Origin: Gigaspora margarita
Lineage: Eukaryota; Glomeromycota; Glomeromycetes; Diversisporales; Gigasporaceae
NCBI GenBank assembly: GCA_009809945.1
Contig: WTPW01000870.1
Location: 65,999-129,998, forward strand
DNA length: 64,000 nt
Direction: 5' to 3'
Every line of letters starts with the position of its first letter. The first letter of the stretch is position 1. The notes under the pieces are model-generated. The model did no database searches. It had not been told where the DNA came from and saw nothing but the letters and a program-made list of their open reading frames with translations. Shown in pieces: positions 34,490 to 46,659 of this stretch. A program made the position numbers and the translations under genes.

Positions 34490-34660
34490 TTTTTAACTGA
34501 TTCTACACGGTATCTAGTCGAACAGCTATCATTATTTAATGTGTTTATTAGGTAACTAATAATAATGTGATTATTTTTGCAACAATATAATGTTTGCTTA
34601 AATTGTAACCCCCCTCCCCACCACGCTTAAGCTTCGTAATGGAACTTTAAACAAAATTAC
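34490..34660. repeat. Dispersed repeat, copy 1 (CCCCCCTCCCCACCACGCTT)
   Basis: AATGTGATTATTTTTG, TAACCCCCCTCCCCACCACG, CTTAAGCTTCGTAATGGAAC and AACAAAATTAC run in the same order as in 46425-46540. The second copy has matching inverted ends; here only the right end is clear. Confidence 0.6.
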
Positions 34661-35075
34661 AACTGATAACTAAATGGCCTTAATATTAATAAATTAATAA
34701 AATTGAAATAAATAGTAGCAACGCCATCATCTAATGATTAGTTTATTTAAACCGTGCCCGATTACAACCTCTAATTTAGTTTAATATTTTCTATCGAACT
34801 GGATGTTCTGGAAAATTTTTATAAGTTGTATGACGAAATTCATTTACCAATATATTAGAGTAATTAAAATATAAAAATCTATTAAACGGAAATTTAAAAT
34901 TCATATGGCCAAATATGAGAGCATAATTTGAATTATGCTATTCACTTACTTAATTTCTTTTTTTACATTGACTTAGAAATTTTCAAGTTAAAATCATTTA
35001 TTAATCGAATCATTGAAATGATAATAACTGCTTTTTTTTAACTGCGCTGATTTAACTGAATGCGAAAACCTAGTT

Positions 35076-35468
35076 TTGTCTTTCGTCAAAATTTCAATAA
35101 TTTATCAGATTTCTTCGATTTTAATACATCCCAACTTTTCATTGTTATTTAACATTTCAGAACACTCAACATTTCGACCACCTTTAAAGGAGTTGTTTAA
35201 GAACTCTATTAATCAATATAACTATCATTTGCCAATTGACGTATTAATAATAAATGATTCAAGTTATTAAAATTTGTTATTAGACGCTATCTCTTATTTA
35301 GGCTCATTTCATTTGCATCAATTCAGTATTATAATATTATTGCTGGATAGCTTAAAAAATGAATTATTTTTATCAATCACTATCAATATAAATATTATGA
35401 ATGTGTCTCTAAACTTGGTTGATAAGTTTTATTTTGAACAAACATTAACGAATCTTTGCGAAAAATAG
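35076..35468 (+). pseudogene. Possible unknown gene fragment with one in-frame stop
   Basis: Two adjacent open stretches share one reading frame and are separated by a single TAA at 35268-35270. Together they read about 130 residues, Leu/Ile-rich, with SEHSTFRPPLKELFKN and LLDAISYLGSFHLHQF among the recognisable stretches. There is no ATG at the left end. I do not recognise the family; a leucine-rich F-box-type fragment is one possibility but weakly supported. It could equally be chance. Confidence 0.25.
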
Positions 35469-36849
35469 GGTTAAAAAGATACACTTGGGTTATAGATTTG
35501 CACATTATATCGTCGTCGTTTCGTCATTAATATATTTGTCATTATATCTAAAAATGATTCATTTTTATTTGGTAAATTTATGAGCGTAATCTTTATCGAA
35601 TGCTTTACAGTATTGTAATGAGTGCTTCATAGGTTCAGTAACCGCATTACATGATTTATTATACGATATTAACCTCGTGTTTTTTTTTAATATATTTAAA
35701 ATTTTTGCAGAAAATGAGAATACAGTAAATAACGAAAATGATTATATTGTTTCTGGGCTACAAATAAGGAATTTAAGATTTATAAACAAGTAAATTGAAG
35801 ATCAGGCAACATTTCTACTTGGAATTGAATAATAGTGACTCACATTAACATGTTTTATATAATCACTTTATAAAAAATAAAGGTCAACACATCAGAGATA
35901 GTTATTCTCAATAGTTTTAGTATGCATTGCTGCATTGAGCAACTGCTTTAGGTATATATTCTTGACATATTATTTCTATACAAAGTGGCTGAGAATTCAT
36001 GACCCTTTGACAATTTAATTAATTTTCAATGTGCCGCTAGACCCAAGAATTGTCCTAAATTCCCATTAACCGGATAAGTCACGAGACTTCGTGATCATAT
36101 GATTAATTAACCACAATTTTTGCACGAATGCCATGAAAAATTGTAAATCTCGTAGAAATCATAGACCTCGAAGACAGTAGTGTACTTTTCGATGGAATAG
36201 TTTATTTATACCTTCTATTTCTGTATTTATCACCCCTATTGGATGTTTATATTGTGTATAATTTAGCCAATATAGTAATATAACATACCTGGTAGATGTA
36301 ATAGTCAATAGTTGCAGTAATTAACACATGTAAATAGCCCATGTTCCCCGAATCGATAGTTTTCCGAAGATAGTCATCCGCATATATAAATTAATAAAGA
36401 ATAACTCATATTATTATGACTACTTGTATCTTCACATACATTCAGCCATTTGCCACTTTCGTAAAGGCAAATCACATAAATCCTCTGTAACGCGTAATTG
36501 TAATAAACCTGTTAATTATTTTAGCATATACACGGACATTGTAGTCAATCATACAAGATATCGTAGTTAAAGTAAACTCATTAACAGCATCTTTTGAATC
36601 ATCCAAATTAATGAATAGATTATGATAATAAACTTATATCTAATGCATGACAGAAACTTGGGACCACATTGTAAAAATTTTTCAACTTCCATCATATACA
36701 GTAGTCTGAATTATAAGTTCTGTTATATTAATCCTAGAATATCCGGTTATAAATTTCGAGTTCAAATTAACAATAGAAATTATTAAAGTAAAAAAAATAA
36801 ATTTAAACTTTATAAATTGCATATAATGAGATTATTCTTAAACTTATAA
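35469..36849. other. Intergenic stretch 3' of the BTB gene, nothing recognised
   Basis: No coding sequence, RNA gene or complete repeat recognised. It lies downstream of the minus-strand BTB gene and probably contains its terminator region. Confidence 0.5.
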
Positions 36850-38382
36850 CTATTTTTTTTCATGAATCTGAAATATTTCATATTCCTCTACTGAAAAGAA
36901 TGAACGTGAAGAAACATATGTAGATTTCTCTCTAATTAATTCTTTATAGCATGAAGTGTCTTTGAAACAGTAACATCTATCATTTTGATTGGAATTATAC
37001 ATAAACAGACTGCCGCGAAAAGCTGGCCCACAATTATCAAAACAAAAAATCGCTTCTTTTGTATCTTTTACACGACTTAAAATAGAAGTTTGGACAGTGC
37101 CATTTTTCAATGAAAAAGTAAAGCTCTCTTCGCAACTTTTACAACCATTAAGCGCTTTATCCCATCCAACAGGATTATATCCACCAAGAATTTCATCAGT
37201 GTCTTCAACTTTTATAACAATCACCAAATTTTTTTTCTTATCGCATAAATTCCAAAATGAATCACGAGTAAATCCATCTCTACTTCCACGAAGAAGTAAT
37301 TTAAATTCATATGGATTATTAGTCATATGATACGTATCAGTTTTTTTATCAATCCATGAAGCAATCTCTGCTGCATGTTCTTCATTAATAACGTTCGAAA
37401 ATGTTTCTGTTGTTCTATGTGGCAGTTCTGGTAGTAAAATCACACGAGGCGGAAGAATTACCGAAGATATTGGTCGATCTGGTGTCATATATCTTTTAAC
37501 TACATCATTCCAAAGATTTTTTTCAAGAATTTGTTGATAGGGATGAATATTATCGTAAATATCACCACCAGACATTTGAAAATAACGGATATGAGGCAAA
37601 CAATTTTTTAAAGAAGATTTTAATGCTATAAAGTTTTCACTAGACCAATCTTCAGGATTGGATGATAGATCAGGATTCTGTGCAACACCCCATTTGATAA
37701 TGTAATTCCAAATCTTAACTTCTTCCATTTGTAAATCGTCACGTTTAATCAACGAAACCAATGCATTTTCTTGAAGAGATACAAAATCTTCAGATTCAAA
37801 AATTTTATTTGGATACTTAACTAAAATATCATTACACCATTCTTGTAACTTTAAAAGTTTGTCATTTTGGAAACTTTCTTGATGAATGCGAACAAAATGT
37901 AAGCGAAGCCAATGAGCATTTGATTCAATTAAAAAGGTTTCAAGATATTTAGCCAACTCTTCAAGAATAAGTTCACATGCGACAAGCATTAACTCAAAAA
38001 TAAATGATGCCTCAAGCTTTTCCAATAAAACTATTCCTCCATAAATATATCTTTATTTTATTGACGTTAAGAAATAATTTAGTGATTTCACTTAAAAAAT
38101 ATATGGATTTATTTAATAATAAATAACTTACTTAATAATAATTTCAAATTGTTGAATAGAAAGATTTTTCAAATTAATTGTTTTAATATTATTTTTATCT
38201 TTATCAGCTATTTTCAATTCATTATGAAAATATAAAGATCGATGTTTTAAAATGGCTGAATGTGTTTGAAATACTTTAACGTTTGGTGCTTCACCAATTT
38301 TAATAATTACATTGAAATCGTCTTTATCATCAAGAAGCTCAAGATAATTATTCGAAAGCTTTTCAAAAAATTTTGCTGCCAT
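36850..38382 (-). CDS. BTB-BACK-TLDc domain protein, two exons
   Basis: Exon 1 is 38382-38132 and exon 2 is 38050-36850. The 81-nt intron has donor GTAAGT, branch-like CTTAAC and acceptor AAAG. The join restores IIIKYIYGGIVLLEKLEAS and gives 483 residues. Residues about 20-95 are a BTB/POZ domain (DDFNVIIKIGE, FQTHSAILKHRSLYFHNEL), used for dimerising and often for docking to cullin-3. About 100-230 is the BACK region (LEELAKYLETFLIES, LVSLIKRDDLQMEEVKIWNY). About 300-475 is a TLDc domain (ITSWID-like EIASWIDKK, LLLRGSRDGFTRDSFWNLCD, IFCFDNCGPAFRGSLFMY, SVEEYEIFQI). Proteins of this layout form a very large family in arbuscular mycorrhizal fungi; individual roles are unknown. The frame is intact, so the gene is probably functional. 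A TATA-like TATTTATA lies about 52-59 bases upstream of the ATG. Confidence 0.92.
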
Positions 38383-38654
38383 TGAATTGAAAGTTTCTAA
38401 ATGCTACGTCCGAATGTACGTAGATACAGTTAGGTATAAATACGTACGTACAACGTACATGCATACAGTTTTCCGTCATTTATTTCCGCATCAACTCTAA
38501 ATCCGGTAAGCCTTAGCTATTTGGGGAATTAGTGCCACCAGACACATGTATGTAAAGTACGTACTGTACATCGCGTTTATACATTTATACAGATATGAAT
38601 CTTCACTAACTTTAAATATTATAATACTAACCTAAAGCTATTATTATTCGGCAA

Positions 38655-41600
38655 TTTTTTTGATTCTAAAGTTAGTATGGATGAAGAAAGGCATTTGAAT
38701 GTATTTGAAATCTGCTGAAGCAGGCAATTCTGATGGACAAGTTAATGTTGAATTTTGCTATGAAACAGACATAGGCACACTAAAGATGAAAAAAAGACGT
38801 TTGATCGGTATTTGAAATCTGCTGAAGGTGGTGCTTCAAAAGGACAATTAAATGTTGGATTCTGTTATAGAAATGGGATAAGTGCAACTAAAGATGAAAA
38901 AAGGCATTTGAATGGTATTTAAGTCCACAGAAGTGCCAATTCGAATGGAATATAATGTTGAAATTTGCTATACAAGCAGCATATGCACAGTCAAGGATGA
39001 AAAAAGGCATTTAAATGGCAATTGAAATCTGCTAACGGCAGTGATGGTAAATGACCTGTTCATTTGCAAATTTTTCAAATGACCTCAAATGACCCTAAAA
39101 TGACCGGTCATTAATGGTCATCTCAATCTTGGGTCATTTAGAAATGACTCGTGACCAAATGACCATGGTCATTTTGAAATGACCGAGGTCATTTGAGGGT
39201 CATTTAGTCATTAGGCCATCGTGCATATAGAGTTTGTATCCCATAACTAATATTTTTTGCATAGATTGATCAACTTTAACTACATAACGATAATGCATAC
39301 GTTATAGGTTTCGAAGTAAGCTTGGTTGGGCTAGGTATTAATTGACTTGGGTCCAAACCCAATAAAGGTTTATATCCCACCTAGAAATGATAAATAACTT
39401 GATCGCTTGATCGAAATTTAAATAACTCCAAGCTATTAAATCATGACAAGATCATTTTGGTTACCGGTATTAAGTTCATTTAGTTCAATGGCATATAAAA
39501 TAATTTTATTGGTCGAATTGCTCATATAAAAAGTTATCAAACTTTATTACTTTCCTTATTGATAATCTTAGCTATAGATTAAAGTCCCAAATTTTACTAA
39601 GTCAATTAATATTTATGTCTTAAGTAAGGTGTTCGAAATATGTAATTTATTATTTTGAACAACTTTACTTAAGACATAAATATTAATTGACTTATAGTTA
39701 CAATTATTGATTATGTTTTAATTTTGTTTGGCAGCCAATTCTGATTGGCTAAAGAGCATTAGAATATTAACTAACATATGTTAAATGACCTTCTAGGTCA
39801 TTTGAGCCTCGAAATGACCCAATGACTAGTCATTTGTCATTTGAGTCATTTGGGTTATTTCAGATCATTTACCATCACTGGCTAACGGTGATAATTCTAG
39901 TGTGGGCAATGTTATCTTGGGTTCGGTTATAAGAATGGCATTGGCACCGCCAGAGATAAAAAGAGCATTTGATTTGTACTTGAAATCTGCTGCGTGCAGC
40001 AATTCGAATGGGCAATATAGTATTGGATTCTGTTACGTAAATGGCATAGGCACAGCTAGGGATGAAAAAAAGGCATTTGAATGGTATTTGAAATCTGCTG
40101 CAGACGGCAATTCGAATGGACAATTAAATTTTGGAAACTGCTACAAAAATGGTATAGGCACAGCCAAGGCAGGTATTTGAAATCTGCCGAAGTTGGCAAT
40201 TCTAATGGACAATTAAATGTTGGATTCTGTTATGAAAATGGATTAGGTACAGCTAAGGCAGAAGAAAAAGCTTTTAAGTGGTATTTGAAATCTGCTGAAA
40301 GTGGTAATTCGGATGACAATTGAACCTTGGAAACTGCTACGAAAATGGTATAGGTACAGTAAAGCCCGAAGAAAGGCATTTGAATGGTATTTGAAATCTG
40401 CCGAAGGTGGCAAGTCTAATGACAATCATATGTTAGATTCTCTATGAAGATGCATAGGCACAACCAAGGATGAAGAAAAGGCTTTCGAGTGGTATTTAAA
40501 GTCTACCGAAGGTGGAAATTCGAATGGACAATTAACTACTACAAAAATGGTATAGGCACAATCATATCAGAAAAAAAAACATTTGAGTGGTATTTGAAAT
40601 CTACCGAAAGTGACAATTCTAATGGACAATTATATGTGGATTCTGTTATGAAAATGGCATAGTTATAAGAAAGGCATTTGAATCTTATTTGAAATCTGCC
40701 GAAGGTGGAAATTCAAATGGACAATTTTGTCTTGGATTCTAGTATGAAATGGCATAGGCACAATTAAGGATGAAAAGAAGGCATTTGAATAGTATTTAAA
40801 GTCTGCCAAAAGTGGTAATTCTATAGAACTACTGAGAATGAGATAAAAGCATCCAATTGTATTTAAAATCAGGATTAAACAATATGCAACGAATGTAATG
40901 GATTAAACATAAATAAAAACTGTTGTAAAAAATGTAATATGTTTTCATTTTGAAAAAAATTTTGAAAAGTGGACAAATGAAAATAAAGTAATTGATAAAT
41001 TTATTCAAGATACTCATCTAAAATCATCAAATTATTGTGATGTTTTAAAGTGGATTCAATTCGATAAACTCAAGGACATTAAATATTTAGATAGAGGTGG
41101 ATTTGGTATAGTATATTCAGCAGCGTGGGTCGATGAATGTTATAAATTGGGACTATAAAAAAACAATGGAATAGGTGAAATGATCGTAGCTTTGAAAGGT
41201 CTAGATAATTTTCATAACCTTGAAGAATTTTTACAAGAGGAATATAATAATTATTTTAATCTAAATTTTTTAATGTATTTAAGTCACCTACTAAAAAAAA
41301 ATTACTTAGTCGTAAGGTTTAATTTCACATAAATATAGAATATGGAAAATATACTATATGGTGTTATGGATTAACTAAGGAACCACATACTAATAGTTTT
41401 ATGATGGTTCAGGAATATGCAAACTATGGAAATCTCCGTAGTTATTTAGAAAAGAAATACATTATTGTAGAATAGAAAAATACAAATGCTAAAAAATATA
41501 GCAACAGGTTTTAAAGCTATTGATAAAGCTGAATTAGTTCATGGGGACCTTCATATGGGAAATATTTTGCATGATCTACAATGGAACGAATATTTCAGAT

Positions 41601-42121
41601 TTAGGATTAGGTTTTATTATAAATCATACAAATGAAAAACAAACAATATATGGAGTTTTACCTTATATTGCATCAGAGGTTTTATGAACAAGAACATATA
41701 CATAAGCATGTGATTAAAAATCAATTACTTTCTGAAAAACCACCCTTTTATGAAGTTCCACATGATATGGATTTGGCATCTGATATCTGTTATGGTTCAC
41801 GCCCAAAAATTGAAAAAGAAAACCAGATTTATTTAAGCAACTTATTAATAAATGCTGGGACACGAACCAATAAATCGACCATGCGCAAGTGTATTGCTAG
41901 AAATATTTAATTACTGGATAATAGATTTTAATGACCCAGATTCGGAATTAAATGTACAAACTAAAAAATATAAGACCGAAAACATTGCTTTTCTACAACC
42001 TAAAAAGCGACCAGATGCATATTATACAAGTAGATTATTCACTTCTTCAAATTTACCAAAATTTGATAATTTATCACAACTTCCTACTTTTCTAAAATCT
42101 ACTTTTCAAGTTCCAGAATAA
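38655..42121 (+). pseudogene. Sel1-repeat / tyrosine-kinase-like pseudogene
   Basis: From 38690 to about 40830 runs a chain of about 15 Sel1 repeats of ~108 bp. Consensus pieces are AFEWYLKSAEGGNSNGQ, LNVGFCYENGIGT and AKDEKKA; they form helical-hairpin solenoids used in protein binding. Almost every unit carries an indel or stop. From 41040 a kinase-like part follows: WIQFDKLKDIKYLDRGGFG (glycine-rich loop) near 41060, ELVHGDLHMGNILHD near 41530 (HGD catalytic loop with Asn), SDLGLGF for the DFG position near 41600, YGVLPYIASEVL near 41650. The open end is NRPCASVLLEIFNYW to STFQVPE at 41867-42121. Linked Sel1 and kinase-like domains are typical of an expanded family in Glomeromycotina. Many frameshifts and a 842-bp hAT-type insertion at 39039 show that the gene is dead. 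Confidence 0.85.
39039..39880. mobile_element. hAT-type MITE, AATGACC motif, 8-bp target duplication
   Basis: Terminal repeats CAGTGATGGTAAATGA (exact in both ends) are flanked by a perfect 8-bp duplication, GCTAACGG (39031-39038 and 39881-39888). Subterminal zones 39050-39215 and 39780-39875 are filled with AATGACC and GGTCATT. The centre holds a second palindrome: ACTAAGTCAATTAATATTTA to CTTAAGTAA at 39595-39630, inverted at 39660-39700. The insertion lies within a Sel1 repeat of the pseudogene. No transposase. Confidence 0.93.
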
Positions 42122-43129
42122 ATTTACTGAAAGTTGTATCTAACCGTTACTATATTTTAAGTAAGGACTTTTTATTTTTTATTAAAATCAATTCCTATTT
42201 TACTAAAATTTCTATATTTAAACATTAAAAAGTTTAGTTTTCTGAATACCGAATTTAAATTAGGACCAGTTGAACCCCTGAAATTATTATTTTTACACTT
42301 AAAAAAAAAATTAGATGTTTGTACATAAGTAAACTATTAAACTTTTCAACTTTACAAATTTACCAAAATTTAAAAATTTATCACAACTCACAACCTTCAC
42401 AACTTGTCTGCTTTTCTAATATCTTATCGTTCTAGATGAACCCTAATAAATCTGCCAAAATCGTATTAAAAGTCATGCTATATGTTTATTATTTCCAATA
42501 TTACCCAAACAGACTTTATAATAGGTCTTTAAAATACTAATTTTTCTTTGAAAATACCATCTCTGTAATGTCATTTACAATCTTTTCTGACCCGCAAATG
42601 AATATAAATTATATGATGAAATTTGGACCCCAAAATTATACCAAAAAAGTCGGTTTTTTTTTCTTTGCATCTAGTTGAAGATTATGTGCGTAAGTATTAT
42701 TATTTGAGTGTCTCCAAAAGAAAATCTGCAAATCTTAAAAGATTTGCGGGTTTCCCTTGGCGCACACATTTTTTTTATATCCAAAATTTTGGTTTGTTAT
42801 TTATATAATAGTTTTCATCAACAATATACGTACGCATATAGCTTAAAGAATTTCTTGAAAAATGAAAGAAACAATCCTAAGTATACACCAAGCTTACGTG
42901 AAACTATAAGAAAATCTGAATAATATGAATGGAAATATTATCAAAGAAAAGTTAATTAAAAAAGAACCAAAAACATAAAGATAGTGATTTGATTAATAAA
43001 ATTTTTATTATATAAAGATTTATTTTTTAAACAATTGATACAGTATCTAGTCTTGTGGTTTCTTAAAAACTAATATACTCTCCAGAGTAAAATAATTTTG
43101 CCAATTGAATATTTCGGTTTAGTGTTCCG
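42122..43129. other. AT-rich stretch, nothing recognised
   Basis: Frames at 42623-42808 and 42708-42923 match no family I know. Words such as CCAAAATTTTGG and GACCCGCAAAT occur in both orientations, so another small decayed element is possible, without clear ends. Confidence 0.5.
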
Positions 43130-43250
43130 CATGAATTGAATCAGGCGTATATTTTTAGATCCGAATTCGATCCAAAATTTCATCCAAATCCTTGATTTTT
43201 GGGGTTCGACAAGTATGAATCTAGATCAGATCCGGTCTGCAGCAACACTA
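43130..43250. mobile_element. Probable tiny hAT-type MITE, GATCC motif
   Basis: Left end TAGTGTTCCGCATGAATTG and right end (reverse complement) TAGTGTTGCTGCAGACCGG share TAGTGTT plus partial pairing. The body repeats GATCCGAA, GATCC and GGATC-like words in both orientations. The flanking 8-mers (TTTCGGTT and CTTTCGAC) match only in a shifted TTTCG, so the target duplication is unproven. Confidence 0.45.
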
Positions 43251-44102
43251 CTTTCGACACTAGTAGTATGTCACTTTATTGAAGGTTAATTAAAATCGCG
43301 AAATAATCAAATTAGTTCTCGATATAGTCAATTTTTTTTAAAAAAAACTTTTAATGAAACCAATAATTTCATGGTAATAGAAGTAACTAGTATTAATTTT
43401 GTATTATCTAACAATAATAAAAATAACCTTAAATAAAGCAATAAGTAAAAAATAATTAGTCGTTATATTAAGCTTTGTCTGTAAACATGGACTACGAAGA
43501 CTATGAAGAGAACTCGGGACTTGTCCATATTTCTTTGTAACAAATATGACCAAGTGAAGATTACTTTATAATTATGATATGAATAAATTTCTTGTAGAAA
43601 GTAAATAATTTGCTAAATACAAAATTTTAAACGTTTATTTAAAAAAATAGTAAAAATTAGGCTTTTGCAGATATATAGTAAATATTGCAATCTGAAAATT
43701 CAACTTTATTTTCAAATTTTATCTTTTTTTTATTTTGGATACATTACTGGTAAAAACTAGGTTTTTTTCATTGATTCCAGAAGAAATATTCAAAATTTAA
43801 TCATACAACAAGTTAACTATTCTAAATAAATTTTGCTTTAAATGAAACTTTATTAATTATATTAATTCTTTCAAATTAATTTCTCAAATTCTTCAAATTA
43901 ATAATAATAATCGATATTCAGTAAAAACAACACAACTCACACCTGTGAATTTTCAGTAGAATGAAGATAAATTAAAATTTTGATAAAGTGAAGTTAGGCT
44001 CAAAATCAGTTCATATAAAATTTTTTATAGTGAATTGATTAAGAAAACTCTTGATATATTGAATTCTTAATACTAAAATCCAATCACTTCATTTATGACA
44101 GG

Positions 44103-44356
44103 TCACTCGATGGATTTAGTCTCATCAAGCAGTCTAACATTTACTGCATGCCGCCCCCCTTTTTGACCTTTGCGCATCTCATATTCAACGCAATTGCCTT
44201 CATGTAAGGACTTGAAGCCCGTTCCCCGGATTTCTGAATGATGAACAAATAGATCTTCGCCGCCATCATTCGGTGTAATAAAGCCAAAGCCTTTTTCATT
44301 GCTAAACCATTTGACAGTGCCGGTTCTCTTTCGTCAGTTTCTTCATTTGATTCCAT
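44103..44356 (-). CDS. Cold-shock-domain nucleic-acid-binding protein, frame break near start
   Basis: Minus-strand codons 44327-44103 encode a nearly complete cold-shock domain of 74 residues: [50 protein letters not shown], then [19 protein letters not shown] and a TGA stop. KGFGFI (RNP1) and LFVHHS (RNP2) carry the aromatic residues that stack on single-stranded RNA or DNA; the fold is a small five-strand barrel. The only nearby ATG (44356) opens a different frame ([11 protein letters not shown]); deleting one base near 44327 would join it to the domain. So either a one-base frameshift has damaged the gene or the sequence, or the true start is in an upstream exon (TTTATTTTTAG at about 44370 could be an acceptor). 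The region is less AT-rich than its surroundings, as expected for a gene under selection. Confidence 0.75.
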
Positions 44357-44379
44357 ACTGCTGTCCTAAAAATAAATGG

Positions 44380-45730
44380 GTGCATTTAGGGCTTGTTGCA
44401 TTTTGAAATTTCAACATTATAAATTGTCTAAGCACAATTCAACTAGATGGTTATAAAGGTTTACAAAAAAATTGTACCTATACAAATATAATATACAAAT
44501 TTTAAAAAAACACCATGATTAGTAAATTCCAAGAAAAGAAAAACCTAACCATAAATCAAGCTCATTATTTTTTATCAGTCGTGTATTAACATACAACACA
44601 AATCAATTTAGTTTGTTGTGCTTGATTTTACATTTAACATCATTAAAAAAAGTTTTCTCAATATCATAAGGTTATGCATAATATGTACTTATACAACTGA
44701 AAGATAATGGTATATTATTGATATCAAGGATTAGAGCAATTAAGAAATCAAGTTCAGACACCACTATTTTATAGTCAACGACAGATTCAATAACAAATAA
44801 TTAATGAAATGAGTCATTAACTACGTGCTTCAGTGCTTTTGACTTGTAAAAATTTGGGTGTTGCTAAGGGAAAACTTCACCATGAACTTTTAAATAATTT
44901 ACCTGACTCAATATCGCGGGGTTTATTTATATACTGAAAATTTAAATAGAACACTCGCTTGTTTGTGTATATGAAATAAAAATTTATTAGTTTTATTTCT
45001 AGCTTGTTACCGTATTTTATCAAGAATTTGCACTGTTCCTCAACACATTTTTTTTTTAATTTCAGATTAGCGAAAATTATTCTACCCTTTACACTCCTTA
45101 TTTATATTGATCATTTTAACTATCACAATATGAAGTACGTATCGGTATGCATTACTATGACGTAATTGCCTCTCGATTAATCAATTTATTAAATTGTTTT
45201 TAAGGATTACCATGAACGGAGTGCATGGTTAAGCGGCGTTAATTTCTGCACTTAAACATCATAATATGCATCACAAAGTACTATATTTATCTACAGTATT
45301 GTATGAGGAATTGTTTAACCAAACATCGCTTTAACCGATTAAAGTGCATGTCAATTACTATAAAAAAACGTCTTTTTTTTTTTTTTGTCTTTCGGAAATA
45401 CACTGACTAAATATGTTATGAAACGCATTACATGTCAGGAAGGAGTATCGTATTTACGAATCGCGATCGAGGCAAATTCTAATATCTAGATAATTTAAAA
45501 CTTGATTGCTTATAAAATTTAATAGTATATCCGATATCTATGAGCTAACCCTCAAAGCTCACTAACAATCGACATCACGATTGCAGTTGTCGCAGCAAAT
45601 AATTGATTGATTAATTGATTGATTGGATGCTGCGTCAATTACAGTAATCATTGGAGAATTTTGGGAAATTATTGTGACACGTGATGAATTTTGTGAATTA
45701 TTGTCCGGAGGACTTTATATGTTTACGTAA
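44380..45730. other. Intergenic stretch, nothing recognised
   Basis: No coding sequence or complete repeat recognised. A T run near 45375 and the tetranucleotide-like ATTGATTGATTAATTGATTG at about 45601-45624 are the only simple repeats. Confidence 0.5.
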
Positions 45731-45733
45731 GGT

Positions 45734-45855
45734 GATACAAAAGTTACATTTTTGATGAATCAATAATGATAATATCAAAAACGTAACTTCTATATTTGGT
45801 GTCTGTCCGCATGCGTATAATAGTTACCTTTTTGATACATCATATGTTTTTAATT
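45734..45855. repeat. Small palindromic island, AGTTACnTTTTTGAT motif
   Basis: GATACAAAAGTTACATTTTT, ATCAAAAACGTAAC and AGTTACCTTTTTGATACATC repeat one word in both orientations within 120 bases. It resembles the smaller hAT-type motif MITEs, but no target duplication was identified. Confidence 0.45.
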
Positions 45856-45984
45856 TGTGATGCATCAAAAAAAAAGAAATGATCTCTTAGTTGTTATTGA
45901 GCTTCGGACACACAATGCAGTGCATTAACCTAGTAATAGAAAGTGAGTTGCGAGGTAGTGAAATCCGATTTGTAGATCGGGTTT

Positions 45985-46262
45985 ATTATAATAAAAGCAG
46001 ATTTCACCATGATACCCTACAAGAAAATTGGACCGGATCGGCGGGTTGGCGTCGGATAGGCACAGTCTTTGTGGCACGGGGCAAGATCCGGATTTTACGG
46101 GTATGGTCCGAATTGGTACGGACTTCATGGACCGTGTGGGGCCGTATGCCCGTGCCAATTGGACTGTGCTCGGGTTTTGCAGCAGTTTACTAGTCGAATC
46201 GGCACGGGTTTTGGCACGGGTAATGAATATAAATTCACGTGCCACCGTGATAACGATGTGGT
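45985..46262. repeat. GGCACGG/CCGTGCC motif island
   Basis: GTGGCACGGGGCAAG, GGTACGGAC, CCCGTGCCAATTGG, CGGCACGGGTTTTGGCACGG and CGTGCCACCGTG recur in both orientations. Locally far richer in GC than the window. The overlapping open frames on both strands are products of the motif. Ends and target duplication unresolved. Confidence 0.55.
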
Positions 46263-46299
46263 AACTATTAAAACATAAATTTACATAAGTAAGGCTGTT

Positions 46300-46542
46300 C
46301 GAAATTACAATTTCGTTTAACGTTCTTCCCCCCACCAGCTCTAAGAGCTCCCCCCTAGAATTAAACAGGCCAATCAGAACGCTCATCTCGTTTTAGGATT
46401 CCAATAAGTCACGTGCTTATAAGTCAACCAATAATAATGTGTTTATTTTTTGAATTTTAATATGTTTGTTTAATTTGACCCCCCTCCCCCCACCACGCTT
46501 AAGCTTCTTAAGGGAACGTTAAACGAAATTATAAATTCAAAT
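46300..46542. mobile_element. Dispersed repeat, copy 2, with inverted ends
   Basis: ATTACAATTTCGTTTAACGT near 46303 and the inverted AACGTTAAACGAAATTATAA near 46516-46536 are its ends. It includes GACCCCCCTCCCCCCACCAC and CTTAAGCTTCTTAAGGGAAC, which match copy 1 at 34590-34655. An internal CCCCCCACCAGCTCTAAGAG faces the other way, so the G/C-rich block is also inverted. Family unknown. Confidence 0.6.
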
Positions 46543-46659
46543 GGCCTAATTAATATAATATGAACAAGCTAGTTGCATATGAAGCAAAATTTTGTAAGGA
46601 ATTTTTTTTGTTAAGACACACAGGGAAGCTTCCTTTACTGATCTTTCGCTCTCCACGAA

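Noticed and set aside
45891..46386. Overlapping frames of 100-153 codons on both strands
   Set aside because: They cover the GGCACGG motif island; several frames are open on both strands, as expected from a stop-poor GC-rich repeat.
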